Positions 8,632 through 15,070 of a stretch of DNA of 16,922 nt are shown piece by piece. The stretch lies in NCBI GenBank assembly GCA_021199405.1, contig JAJQID010000115.1, positions 1 to 16,922 of the forward strand, in the 5' to 3' direction. How positions within the stretch are numbered: position 1 is the stretch's first letter; the number at the start of each line of letters is the position of its first letter. The DNA is from Lachnospiraceae bacterium. Its GTDB lineage: Bacteria; Bacillota; Clostridia; Lachnospirales; Lachnospiraceae. The notes under the pieces were generated by a model. That model was not told the DNA's origin. It ran no database searches and saw only the letters and a list, made by a program, of their open reading frames with translations. The position numbers and the translations under genes were made by a program.

Positions 8632-8660
8632 ATTATAGCAAACCGTTCCGGTTCAGACAA
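8632..8660 (-). promoter_or_regulatory. Sigma-A-type promoter of xylB with operator-like palindrome
   Basis: On the minus strand, TTGTCT (8660-8655) and a perfect TATAAT (8637-8632) are separated by exactly 17 nt, with TGC before the -10 (extended -10). The spacer holds AACCG-TTC-CGGTT (8641-8653), a perfect dyad placed where a repressor would block polymerase. The predicted transcript has a leader of about 45-50 nt before the xylB ATG. Confidence 0.8.
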
Positions 8661-8703
8661 TCTTTATTAAGAAAATCTTAAGGAAAACATTCCCTGTCCC
8701 AGA

Positions 8704-8732
8704 TTGAAAAAGAAGGGCAGAACTGCTAAACT
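8704..8732 (+). promoter_or_regulatory. Sigma-A-type promoter of the CAP-domain gene
   Basis: TTGAAA (8704-8709) and TAAACT (8727-8732) are 17 nt apart, with TGC directly before the -10, giving an extended -10 promoter. It faces away from the xylB promoter. Transcription would start near 8739, leaving a leader of about 105 nt before the chosen start at 8845. Confidence 0.65.
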
Positions 8733-8744
8733 GGGAAACGAGAA

Positions 8745-8827
8745 TGCCGCTCTTACGGCAACGAAAGATTTCATTTCTCCCCACAGACAGCCGACAAGAA
8801 CTGTCGATGCGATATCTGCGGGAGAAA
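8745..8827 (+). promoter_or_regulatory. Structured 5' leader of the CAP-domain gene, riboswitch-like
   Basis: Two folded units can be drawn. The first is TGCCG (8745-8749) with CGGCA (8756-8760) around a 6-nt loop. The second is a nested long hairpin: TTTCTCCC (8774-8781) with GGGAGAAA (8820-8827), CAGA (8784-8787) with TCTG (8815-8818), and CGACA (8792-8796) with TGTCG (8802-8806) around AGAAC. It ends 17 nt before the ATG, close to the AAGGGTG ribosome site. I could not match it to a known riboswitch consensus; the c-di-GMP class I core is absent. Confidence 0.45.
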
Positions 8828-8844
8828 CGAAGGGTGATAACAGG

Positions 8845-9435
8845 ATGAGACAAAAGCTTCTGACAATTCTACTGATTCTGGCGTTTACGGTATCCGTCTC
8901 CGCCGGATATGATACCAAATCGGAAATAAATGAGGAAAGCGAGACCGCCTCCCCTTCCTCCGCCGTTCTCGAGGAAAACACGGACGCTCTGTCAGATAAC
9001 GGCAATTCTGCCGTCTCCATCCCTGAGGACGAAACCATCACCATTCAGACCAGCACGGAGGCTGTCACCGGCACCTTCCACTATGAGGAAGCCTACAGGG
9101 TGCTGGCCATGGTAAACGAACATCGGGAGGAAATCGGGGTATCTCCCCTTACCTGGGACGAGGATATGAAGGAAGCCGCCCGAATCAGAGCCGCCGAGGC
9201 GACCCTCTCCTGGTCCCACACCCGCCCCAACGGCGAGCCCTGGTATACCGTCAGTTCCCTCGTCAAAGGGGAAAATCTGGCCAAAGGCTACAACAGCGCC
9301 GAGGATGTCTTTACCGCCTGGATGGAGTCGGAGGGCCACAGGGAAAATATGGAATGGGTTCTGGCGGAGACCATCTATGTGGCTTATTTTGAGACCGCCA
9401 CCGGCGGATACTGGTCCATGGAGCTGGGATATTGA
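8845..9435 (+). CDS. Secreted CAP-domain (SCP/PR-1, YkwD-like) protein
   Basis: This is a 196-residue exported protein. Residues 1-20 form a signal peptide: basic MRQK, a hydrophobic LLTILLILAFTV core, and an SVSA cleavage site. A low-complexity acidic Ser/Glu/Asp/Thr linker follows (about 22-75), then a CAP domain (about 80-196). The CAP cavity residues are present: H125 in SHTRPNG, E143 in GENLA, and E162 and H165 in ESEGHRENM. No lipobox cysteine is seen, so it is probably released or loosely held. Bacterial CAP proteins of this kind have no settled biochemical role; wall-associated functions are suggested for the family. I chose the ATG at 8845 because it opens a good signal peptide with AAGGGTG upstream. 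A start at 8704 would overlap the promoter and bury the signal peptide. Confidence 0.85.
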   Translation: MRQKLLTILLILAFTVSVSAGYDTKSEINEESETASPSSAVLEENTDALSDNGNSAVSIPEDETITIQTSTEAVTGTFHYEEAYRVLAMVNEHREEIGVSPLTWDEDMKEAARIRAAEATLSWSHTRPNGEPWYTVSSLVKGENLAKGYNSAEDVFTAWMESEGHRENMEWVLAETIYVAYFETATGGYWSMELGY

Positions 9436-9483
9436 CACCCGGCATACAGCACTTCATCCGTATCCGACCTATGAGAGAGCCCC

Positions 9484-10044
9484 TCAGCACAGCTCCTCCA
9501 AAATTTTGTCAATGTCATAGTCCGGCGCATACTTTTGCACCACTTCCAAAATTTCGCTGATCTGGGAAAGATCACATTCCAGGTCATCAGCGATTTCCGC
9601 GGCAGATTTTCCCTTTGCAAGCTTGCGGCAGCATAAGTCAACTACTTTTCGCATCCTGCCTTTCATTTCTCCTCTTGCTTCGCCTTTCGCTTCCCCTTCC
9701 TGATATGCCCTTTCCTTCTCTTCCTCCAACCACCATGAAGACGCCATATAATTCACCTCCATCTCCGCTATTGTCTTCAGTTTTTTCACCTTATCATACA
9801 TCATCCGTACCCGGTTGTCACGGTATTCGTTGGAATCTTTTCCGGTATTGTCCTTCACAAATCTCAGAAATTCCACAAGCTCCGGCTCCACCTCCTCCGG
9901 ATTGCTCCCCCTCGTATTCAGAAAAACAGTGTTGACCTCATCCCCCAGCAGCAGCCCCTCCTCTTCCCGGCAGCGGTTCTGAAAGGTATAGCGATATTTG
10001 CCATAACCAAACAGATCAAAATCACAGATGAAAATGATGTACAT
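9484..10044 (-). pseudogene. Rpn/PD-(D/E)XK nuclease family transposase, C-terminal fragment
   Basis: The 186-residue reading resembles the C-terminal half of Rpn-family (recombination-promoting nuclease / YhgA-like) proteins. It has the conserved beta-strand IIFICDFDLFGYGKYRYTF near the start, GDEVNTVFLNTRG, an EAKGEARGEMKGR stretch, and a C-terminal segment with an AAEIADDL helix typical of the family tail. Intact members have about 290-320 residues, with the nuclease core in the N-terminal half, which is absent here. In the same frame the homology-like reading extends a few codons upstream (DKLPP) and then meets a stop (TAA). Beyond that lies non-coding-looking DNA. I conclude it is a remnant left by an N-terminal deletion. 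It could still be translated, but without nuclease activity. Confidence 0.7.
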
Positions 10045-10097
10045 CGGCGGCAGCTTATCTTATGATACCTACGAAATAAAGCGTAAGATGTCATCTG

Positions 10098-10147
10098 CTG
10101 TCGACAATGTAAGTATAACACATCTGCGATTTCGACATGGTCGACAG
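10098..10147. repeat. CTGTCGAC...GTCGACAG inverted repeat with TCGACA repeats
   Basis: CTGTCGAC (10098-10105) and GTCGACAG (10140-10147) are perfect 8-bp inverted arms around 34 nt. TCGACA also occurs at 10101, 10132 and 10141. On the minus strand a TATACT hexamer lies between the arms, upstream of the first Rpn fragment. This may be the old control region of that gene. The role is unknown. Confidence 0.4.
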
Positions 10148-10179
10148 GTCGTCCTTTCTATAAATTTTTTCTAAAATAT

Positions 10180-10224
10180 GGAGCCGCGGCGTCAAAGATG
10201 ATTTCCCATCTCTCAGCAGCGGCT
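10180..10224. repeat. Palindromic repeat, copy A
   Basis: AGCCGC (10182-10187) pairs with GCGGCT (10219-10224). Starting from GGAGCC at 10180, the unit shares the order GGAGCC, CGG, AAAG, TGA, TTT, CGGCT with copy B at 10610-10654. It lies directly at the end of the second Rpn fragment. Possibly a REP-like or insertion-sequence end sequence; the similarity is by eye and the copies are diverged. Confidence 0.3.
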
Positions 10225-10702
10225 ACGTCCTTACAGTCATCGTTTGTACACAGGTCAACACATACTTATTTCTCCATTCCCAGTTCCTTTTGATGGTGGA
10301 AATCTGCGTCTCCAACGACCTGACAAAGGGATCTGTTTTCTCCTTCATCGCAGGATTCCCGACATATTCCAGGAAACTGACTAACTCTGACGGAACCTCG
10401 TCTTTATTCTTCCCTTTTGTACTCAAATAAATTGTGTATATACCATCGCCCAGTGTTGTACCTGTTTCCCGGCAGACCATCTCACGGCTGTATCGGTACA
10501 GTTCCGCACCCACCGGGTCAAAGTCACAGATGAATATCACATAGGTGTCCGGAAACTCACTATGCTCATTGCTCACCTTTCTGTGAGAAACCCATAGTTT
10601 TACTACAGTGGAGCCTTCGGAGCGAGTAAAGTGACTTTCAAAAAATCCGGCTCCTGAATTGATCACGGCGCCGGATACTGCAAACCATATGAACTTTACC
10701 AA
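10223..10702 (-). pseudogene. Second Rpn-family fragment, broken at both ends
   Basis: The reading of 159 residues contains a recognisable Rpn-family middle section, about 10260-10585: FPDTYVIFICDFDP, LGDGIYTIYLSTKGKNKDEVP, and ETQISTIKRNWEWRNKYV. Before it, residues 1-40 or so look like out-of-family translation through a palindrome. After it the reading ends in VLTCVQTMTVRT where intact members continue with a charged tail. Both the nuclease core and the C-terminal tail are therefore missing. It differs clearly from the fragment at 9484-10044, so these are remnants of two separate genes, not one gene split in two. Palindromic repeats lie at its two ends. No function is expected. Confidence 0.6.
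10610..10654. repeat. Nested palindromic repeat, copy B, just 3' of the Y1 transposase gene
   Basis: GGAGCC (10610-10615) pairs with GGCTCC (10649-10654). Inside, AAAGT-G-ACTTT (10628-10638) has nearly the same centre, so this is a nested dyad. It lies 52 nt beyond the transposase stop codon. Y1 transposases act on single-stranded hairpins, so it could be an end or target of the element. That link is inference. Confidence 0.4.
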
Positions 10703-10705
10703 AAT

Positions 10706-11122
10706 TTATATTGCCTCATCCATCTTTGTATTATCTGGCAGATGTCTCTGAATGTAGGACCTGCAATGCTCCAGATGCGCTTCATCTCTGATTGCCTTCC
10801 AGGATTTCCCGCCCCATAAGCCTTTCTCAGCCTCCTGAACCAGTATGGGGTATTCCTTGCGCAGCAATCGGGACGAAGCACCAAATAATGTCATTCCAAT
10901 CTGGCTTGGGGACAAATCTGACTTCAATAAAACATGAACATGATTATAGGCTACGGTCACTGCAGCGACTTCTATCTCTTTCTTTTCCAGAATCTCCTGA
11001 ATAATCTTTTGCAGGCTCAAACGAATATCCTCGGAATAAAATAAATTCTTCCTGTACTTTGCTGATCCCACAAAATGGTAATAATTCTCATATGGTTCAT
11101 AATCTGATAGCTGTTTCATCAT
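10706..11122 (-). CDS. tnpA: Y1 (HUH) transposase, IS200/REP-associated type
   Basis: This 138-residue protein resembles TnpA of IS200/IS605 elements and REP-associated tyrosine transposases, which cut and join single-stranded DNA at hairpins through a 5'-phosphotyrosine. Seen directly: the N-terminal YYHFVGSAKYRKNLF, the HUH motif H61-V62-H63 in YNHVHVLL, and the candidate nucleophile Y123 in RSYIQRH. These positions fit the family layout, where IS608 TnpA uses H64, H66 and Y127. The reading frame is intact and has GGAGG 8 nt before the ATG, so it may be functional. The segment after LWGGKSW departs from the usual IS200 sequence. There is no TnpB neighbour, so it is a lone transposase. It separates the Rpn remnants from the ABC-transporter cassette. 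Confidence 0.82.
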   Translation of the reverse strand: MMKQLSDYEPYENYYHFVGSAKYRKNLFYSEDIRLSLQKIIQEILEKKEIEVAAVTVAYNHVHVLLKSDLSPSQIGMTLFGASSRLLRKEYPILVQEAEKGLWGGKSWKAIRDEAHLEHCRSYIQRHLPDNTKMDEAI

Positions 11123-11182
11123 GGTATTATCCTCCCTCTCAGCGGATTACATGTCCACATTTCATATAATGTCCAGCAATCC

Positions 11183-11205
11183 TGTCTCTCAGGAAACAAG
11201 AGACA
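11183..11205 (-). other. Hairpin spanning the stop codon of the ABC ATPase gene
   Basis: TGTCTCT (11183-11189) and AGAGACA (11199-11205) form a perfect 7-bp stem with a 9-nt loop. The stop codon of the ATPase gene lies within it. There is no T tract downstream on the minus strand, so it is not a standard terminator. It may protect the 3' end of the operon mRNA or be a left-end structure of the neighbouring Y1 element. Confidence 0.35.
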
Positions 11206-11977
11206 CGCTCTTCTGCTGCTCGTTCAAGATTTCAATCACTTCCCCGACAAAACTGTCCATTTCCTGTTTTGATCTGTTTCCCCGCATTTTATTTTCAAGG
11301 ATTTGCTCAATCTTTCCTGTCTGATTGTTCATTATTACAATTCTGTCGCCAAGCAAAATCGCCTCTTCAACATTATGTGTGACAAACAAAACAGACACAT
11401 CATTCTCTGCGCACATTCTTTTGGTCAATTCCTGCAGGTTTGCTCTGGTCGTGGCATCCAGTGCAGCAAACGGCTCGTCCATCAACAGAACCTGGGGCTG
11501 AACGACCAGCGCCCTGGCTACTGCAATGCGTTGTTTCATGCCGCCGGACAATTCATGCGGATAACTGTTTTTAAACTTTGAAAGTCCCACCAAATCAATA
11601 ATAGATTCCGCCTTCTCAATTATCTCAGCTTTTGAATAATCGTTTTTAATATGTTTCAATGGATACATTACATTCTTTAAAACAGTCATCCACGGAAATA
11701 ACTGGTTAAAATCCTGGAATAACATCAACACTTCCTTGCTTGGTGTTAAGTAAGGTTTGCCGTTTAATAAAATTTCCCCCTCGTCCTGCTGCTCCAATCT
11801 GGACGCAATCCGAAGCAAGGTAGATTTCCCACACCCGGAATATCCAAGAATGCAAACAAACTCCCCCTTCGCAACATCTAAGGAAATGCCTTGCAACACC
11901 TGTAATTTGTCATGCTCATCCGGCATTGAAAATACTTTTTTTATATTGCGCATGCTTAAAACAGGCTCATTAGTCAT
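11189..11977 (-). CDS. ABC transporter ATP-binding protein, taurine/nitrate/sulfonate importer class
   Basis: This is the nucleotide-binding subunit of an importer of the SsuB/TauB/NrtD class (262 residues). All ATPase motifs are intact: Walker A GYSGCGKST (45-53), Q-loop Q88 in LFQDFNQLFPW, signature LSGGMKQ (143-149), Walker B VLLMDEP (163-169), D-loop ALD, and the switch histidine H201 in VTHNVEEA. The LFPW after the Q-loop is common in this subclass. Its start overlaps the permease stop by 8 nt (ATGACTAA), so it is coupled to it. It is the last gene of the acquired-looking operon. The C-terminal 50 residues carry no recognised domain. The substrate cannot be told from the ATPase. Confidence 0.92.
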   Translation of the reverse strand: MTNEPVLSMRNIKKVFSMPDEHDKLQVLQGISLDVAKGEFVCILGYSGCGKSTLLRIASRLEQQDEGEILLNGKPYLTPSKEVLMLFQDFNQLFPWMTVLKNVMYPLKHIKNDYSKAEIIEKAESIIDLVGLSKFKNSYPHELSGGMKQRIAVARALVVQPQVLLMDEPFAALDATTRANLQELTKRMCAENDVSVLFVTHNVEEAILLGDRIVIMNNQTGKIEQILENKMRGNRSKQEMDSFVGEVIEILNEQQKSVSLVS

Positions 11978-12761
11978 TTGTCATACCCCACTTTTCAATA
12001 GTATGCTTCTCAATCTGACGAAAGATTTGTTCAATTAAAATTCCGATAATTACAATGACAAGAACGCCCGCCATTACCTTGGTCAGATTGCCATACGCTC
12101 TCTGAATAAAAATATAATATCCAATCCCTCCGAGAGAGCCGACAATTCCAAATACCATCTCCGCACTTATCAATGCGCGCCATGCACGGCCCCAACCGAT
12201 TCTCAATCCTGAGAGAAAATACGGCATAATCGCAATGAGCAGGATCGTTCTCGTCTCCGTTGCAACATCAACACCGATATTCTTTGCATATTCCCTGTAT
12301 ATTTTAGGGACGGACCGAAATCCGGCCAACAGCTCTGTTACCAGCGGCCAGACGACGCCATGGGCCATCAATGCAATCATCGAACCAGTGCTGAGACCAA
12401 ACCACATGAGAATAAGCGGCATAATAGCCATTCCGGGAAGAGGATTAAAAATTGTACATAAAGCCTTGAATAAATTTTCTATTGGTTTGCACCACATGCA
12501 CAAAAACGCAGCGACAATTGCAATTGCCATAGAAACCAATGTCCCGATCAGGACAAGCTGTAGAGAATTCCATGTCATCAGCGCCAGGTTATTTGTACGC
12601 AATTGTTCCCACAATGTAGACACTACTTTACTAAATGGCGGAAGCAGATAGGAGCTTACCCACCCGCATCTGGGTGCAATTTCCCAAAGTGCCAGCAATG
12701 CACAAATCCAAAGTACTGACTGAAACGTATCATTTTTTATAATTTTCTTTATATTATTCAT
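11970..12761 (-). CDS. ABC transporter permease, SsuC/TauC/NMT1 class
   Basis: This is the membrane subunit of the importer (263 residues). Hydrophobic segments lie near residues 13-29, 67-91, 108-145, 172-186, 196-217 and 228-246, which fits the six-helix binding-protein-dependent permease fold. The cytoplasmic coupling loop is recognisable as EYAKNIGVDVATE (157-169), with G163 at the conserved EAA-loop glycine, followed by ILLIAIMPYFLSGLRIGWGRAW. FNPLPGMAIMPLILMWFG is typical of SsuC-like permeases. It starts 42 nt after the binding-protein gene. The nearest ribosome-site-like GAGG is about 13 nt away, so initiation may be weak. It overlaps the ATPase gene by 8 nt. Confidence 0.9.
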   Translation of the reverse strand: MNNIKKIIKNDTFQSVLWICALLALWEIAPRCGWVSSYLLPPFSKVVSTLWEQLRTNNLALMTWNSLQLVLIGTLVSMAIAIVAAFLCMWCKPIENLFKALCTIFNPLPGMAIMPLILMWFGLSTGSMIALMAHGVVWPLVTELLAGFRSVPKIYREYAKNIGVDVATETRTILLIAIMPYFLSGLRIGWGRAWRALISAEMVFGIVGSLGGIGYYIFIQRAYGNLTKVMAGVLVIVIIGILIEQIFRQIEKHTIEKWGMTND

Positions 12762-12803
12762 TAGACTGCCGTTACCTCATCCAAACCTACTATGCTGCTC
12801 ATT

Positions 12804-13778
12804 TTACTCGCTTATCTCAAACTTGTTTATCTCATCCCAGGTTGGAACCTCGCCTTCAAATACGCCAGCGTCCGCGACAAATGACATAAGTTCATCGAAC
12901 ATTTCCGGATTGCAAATTTCAAACGGGAAAGTCTCAAGGTTCTCTCTTGCCACTTCTTCTGAAATTCCCCACTTCTCAACAGCAAGCTCTACCCAATAAT
13001 CAAATTCAGTATAGTAACTCTCCATCGCTTCCTCATATGCTTTATAGAAAGCCTCAATCAAGTCCGGATTCTCCTCAGCATATGCCGTACTGCAACAGAA
13101 CACTGCACATATATCCCATTTTTTTACAGTCTCTGAACCATCTGCAAGCAGATATATTCCATCATCTTCTGAGCACTTGTTATTAGTCGGGAATGATATC
13201 ATTGACGCATTCAGACCTTCCACCTTACTTTGCAAAGATGCCAGTGCGTCCCCATTACTCAAAATCAAATAGGATTGTGAAAAAATACTTGGATCTATGC
13301 CTGCGTCTTTTGCCATACACAAAAATGTCAAATGAGGCCCTCCTGTCAATGCAGGAACACTTATTTTTGAGGACTCGTTCAAATCAGTAATTGATGTGAT
13401 ATTCTCATCATTTGTATATAAATTATATACTCCCTGATATCCCTCTCGCGCGATATATGTCAAATCTATTCCATTTGATACTGCTGTTGTGAAAACAAAT
13501 ATGTTAGGTGCAGCAACACTAACATCACCCGTAATCAATGCATCCCTCATTTCAGTGCCTGATGACAAGGATGAATACTCAACTGTTACTCCTTCTGGCA
13601 TATATTTCTCTAATAAATTCTTTTCTTGTATTACAAACTGAACAATGGATGCGAAACTTGTCTCATTGACATTCAATGTAAACACCCTATCTTCCACATT
13701 TTCCTCTGTTGTACCACATCCAACTAATAAAGACACTGAACAAACAAAACATAAAAAAAGCGAAATAATCCTTTTCAT
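12804..13778 (-). CDS. ABC transporter substrate-binding lipoprotein (NMT1/THI5-like)
   Basis: This is the extracytoplasmic binding protein of the importer (324 residues). The N-terminus MKRIISLFLCFVCSVSLLVG is a lipoprotein signal peptide, with lipobox LVGC and the lipidated cysteine at C21. The mature part follows the NMT1/SsuA-like layout: an early strand with NETSFASIVQFVIQEKNLLEKYMPEGVTVEY, the GDVSVAAPNIFVFTTAVSNGIDL region in which the first lobe identifies the ligand, and ISVPALTGGPHLTFLCMAKDAGI. Known ligands of this family include sulfonates, nitrate, bicarbonate and pyrimidine-type thiamine precursors. None can be assigned here. AGGGGG lies about 6 nt before the ATG, and the gene starts 14 nt after the ATP-grasp stop. 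The coding DNA is AT-richer than the left side of the window. Confidence 0.88.
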   Translation of the reverse strand: MKRIISLFLCFVCSVSLLVGCGTTEENVEDRVFTLNVNETSFASIVQFVIQEKNLLEKYMPEGVTVEYSSLSSGTEMRDALITGDVSVAAPNIFVFTTAVSNGIDLTYIAREGYQGVYNLYTNDENITSITDLNESSKISVPALTGGPHLTFLCMAKDAGIDPSIFSQSYLILSNGDALASLQSKVEGLNASMISFPTNNKCSEDDGIYLLADGSETVKKWDICAVFCCSTAYAEENPDLIEAFYKAYEEAMESYYTEFDYWVELAVEKWGISEEVARENLETFPFEICNPEMFDELMSFVADAGVFEGEVPTWDEINKFEISE

Positions 13779-13792
13779 CTTACGCCCCCTAA

Positions 13793-15070
13793 TTATAATT
13801 CGTTATAATCAAATTGCTGTCCAAGCAGCATGTTGTTTCCACTACAGTCAACGACCTTTACCAAATTCAAAATTTTTTTGATTAATTCCCTTAAATTTTC
13901 CTTTGAATCTGCAATTAAATGGAGCCTTGCTAATGTTTGATCCAGTGTTCCATAATTAGTAACCCCATCACCTTCAAAATGGCATTGTGTTATATTTAAA
14001 ACCCCCGGCAAATCTTTAATCTGTTCTAACCCCTCAATCTTACCAATCACACCGGTTTTTATCAGGATTACAAGATTCATTGCACAACTCGATCCGAAAT
14101 TACACTGCCATTTTATGTTCTCCTTTTCATCTACCATGGAACCGGTAAGTGCAAATCTGATCAGCATTTTTATCTGATCGCACATTCCAAAATACTTATA
14201 AAAAAGATATCCCTGACCGCCAGTCGTGCGAAATGCCGGATCATAAAACATAATTTTTCCATCGCACACAAAGGCCTGAATAGAAAGAACGCCATTTTTC
14301 ATATCAAGAGCTGGAAACATCTTACACACCTTGTCATGAGCAGTTTCAAAATATAAATCGGTATATTTTGACGGATATAAAAGTCCGGTTGGTATTGTTC
14401 CTACTCCCTTCTGTTCCCGATTCACATATCTGTCATATATCGAAACTACATGAACCTCTCCATCTACCAGGGTATACGAAACCGTTATATCATCACATAC
14501 CATGTAATCCTCAACAAGAATTGTCTTTGACCGGGATGCTGCCAGCGCCTTTTCTTTAGCAGCTTCAAACTCCTCCTCGCAATAACAAACTGACATTCCC
14601 TTCGCGCTATTATTATCTACCGGTTTAACGAAAACAGGAAAATGAAATTTTATTGTTTCGTAATTTCCATATTCATCAGGAAAATACTCCGGAATTGTAG
14701 GAAGCCCATATTTTCTCAGGCTTTTTTTTAATCCTTTTTTGTTTCCCAACACAGAAGCCTGCTTCCCTGTTACATAGCAGAACTTGCCTGTTCTTTCAGC
14801 CAACTCAGCATAATATGGTACAAGAATGTCCGCACATCCCACCAGCACGCCGTCTATACTTTCATCTCTGACAATTTTTTCAAGCGCATCCACATCCAGG
14901 CAATTGACAAGCAACGGCCTGTCCGCATACTTCTTTGCAACAGAATCCTCAAGATGGTCCGCGACATATGTAATAATCCCCATCTCCTTTGCCGTTTCGA
15001 CAAATGGAACCGTCTGCGCTGTTGCCCCCATAATCAGAAGTTTTTTCCCTTTTAAGTTTATTGACTCCAT
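13793..15070 (-). CDS. ATP-grasp domain ligase of unknown substrate
   Basis: This 425-residue ATP-grasp enzyme has the layout of carbamoyl-phosphate-synthase-like/PurK-like ligases, which activate a carboxylate as acyl phosphate and join it to an amine or other nucleophile. Residues 8-35 form a Rossmann-like pre-ATP-grasp strand (GKKLLIMGATAQTVPF). ATP-site features are FPVFVKP with K149, NSAKGMS (154-160) and ILVEDYM with E187. The metal-binding strand reads IMFYDPAFRTTGG (273-285), where family members usually have an E-x-N-x-R pattern; here it is D-P-A-F-R. The last 100 residues are not recognised. I chose the ATG at 15070 because AGGAG lies 5 nt upstream; a TTG at 15085 is less likely. 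It overlaps the acetyltransferase stop by 13 nt and precedes the transporter. Peptide-like or sugar-linked products are both possible. Confidence 0.8.
   Translation of the reverse strand: MESINLKGKKLLIMGATAQTVPFVETAKEMGIITYVADHLEDSVAKKYADRPLLVNCLDVDALEKIVRDESIDGVLVGCADILVPYYAELAERTGKFCYVTGKQASVLGNKKGLKKSLRKYGLPTIPEYFPDEYGNYETIKFHFPVFVKPVDNNSAKGMSVCYCEEEFEAAKEKALAASRSKTILVEDYMVCDDITVSYTLVDGEVHVVSIYDRYVNREQKGVGTIPTGLLYPSKYTDLYFETAHDKVCKMFPALDMKNGVLSIQAFVCDGKIMFYDPAFRTTGGQGYLFYKYFGMCDQIKMLIRFALTGSMVDEKENIKWQCNFGSSCAMNLVILIKTGVIGKIEGLEQIKDLPGVLNITQCHFEGDGVTNYGTLDQTLARLHLIADSKENLRELIKKILNLVKVVDCSGNNMLLGQQFDYNEL

Noticed and set aside
8704..8844. Longer N-terminus for the CAP-domain protein
   Set aside because: The upstream start coincides with the -35 hexamer and the stretch forms a structured leader; the signal peptide starts at 8845.
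8739..8844. Known riboswitch (c-di-GMP class I) before the CAP gene
   Set aside because: The characteristic GCAAA-containing core and the second conserved hairpin are missing.
9484..10702. One Rpn gene split in two by an insertion
   Set aside because: Both fragments contain the same IFICDFD region with different sequences, so they overlap in the family alignment and cannot be halves of one gene.
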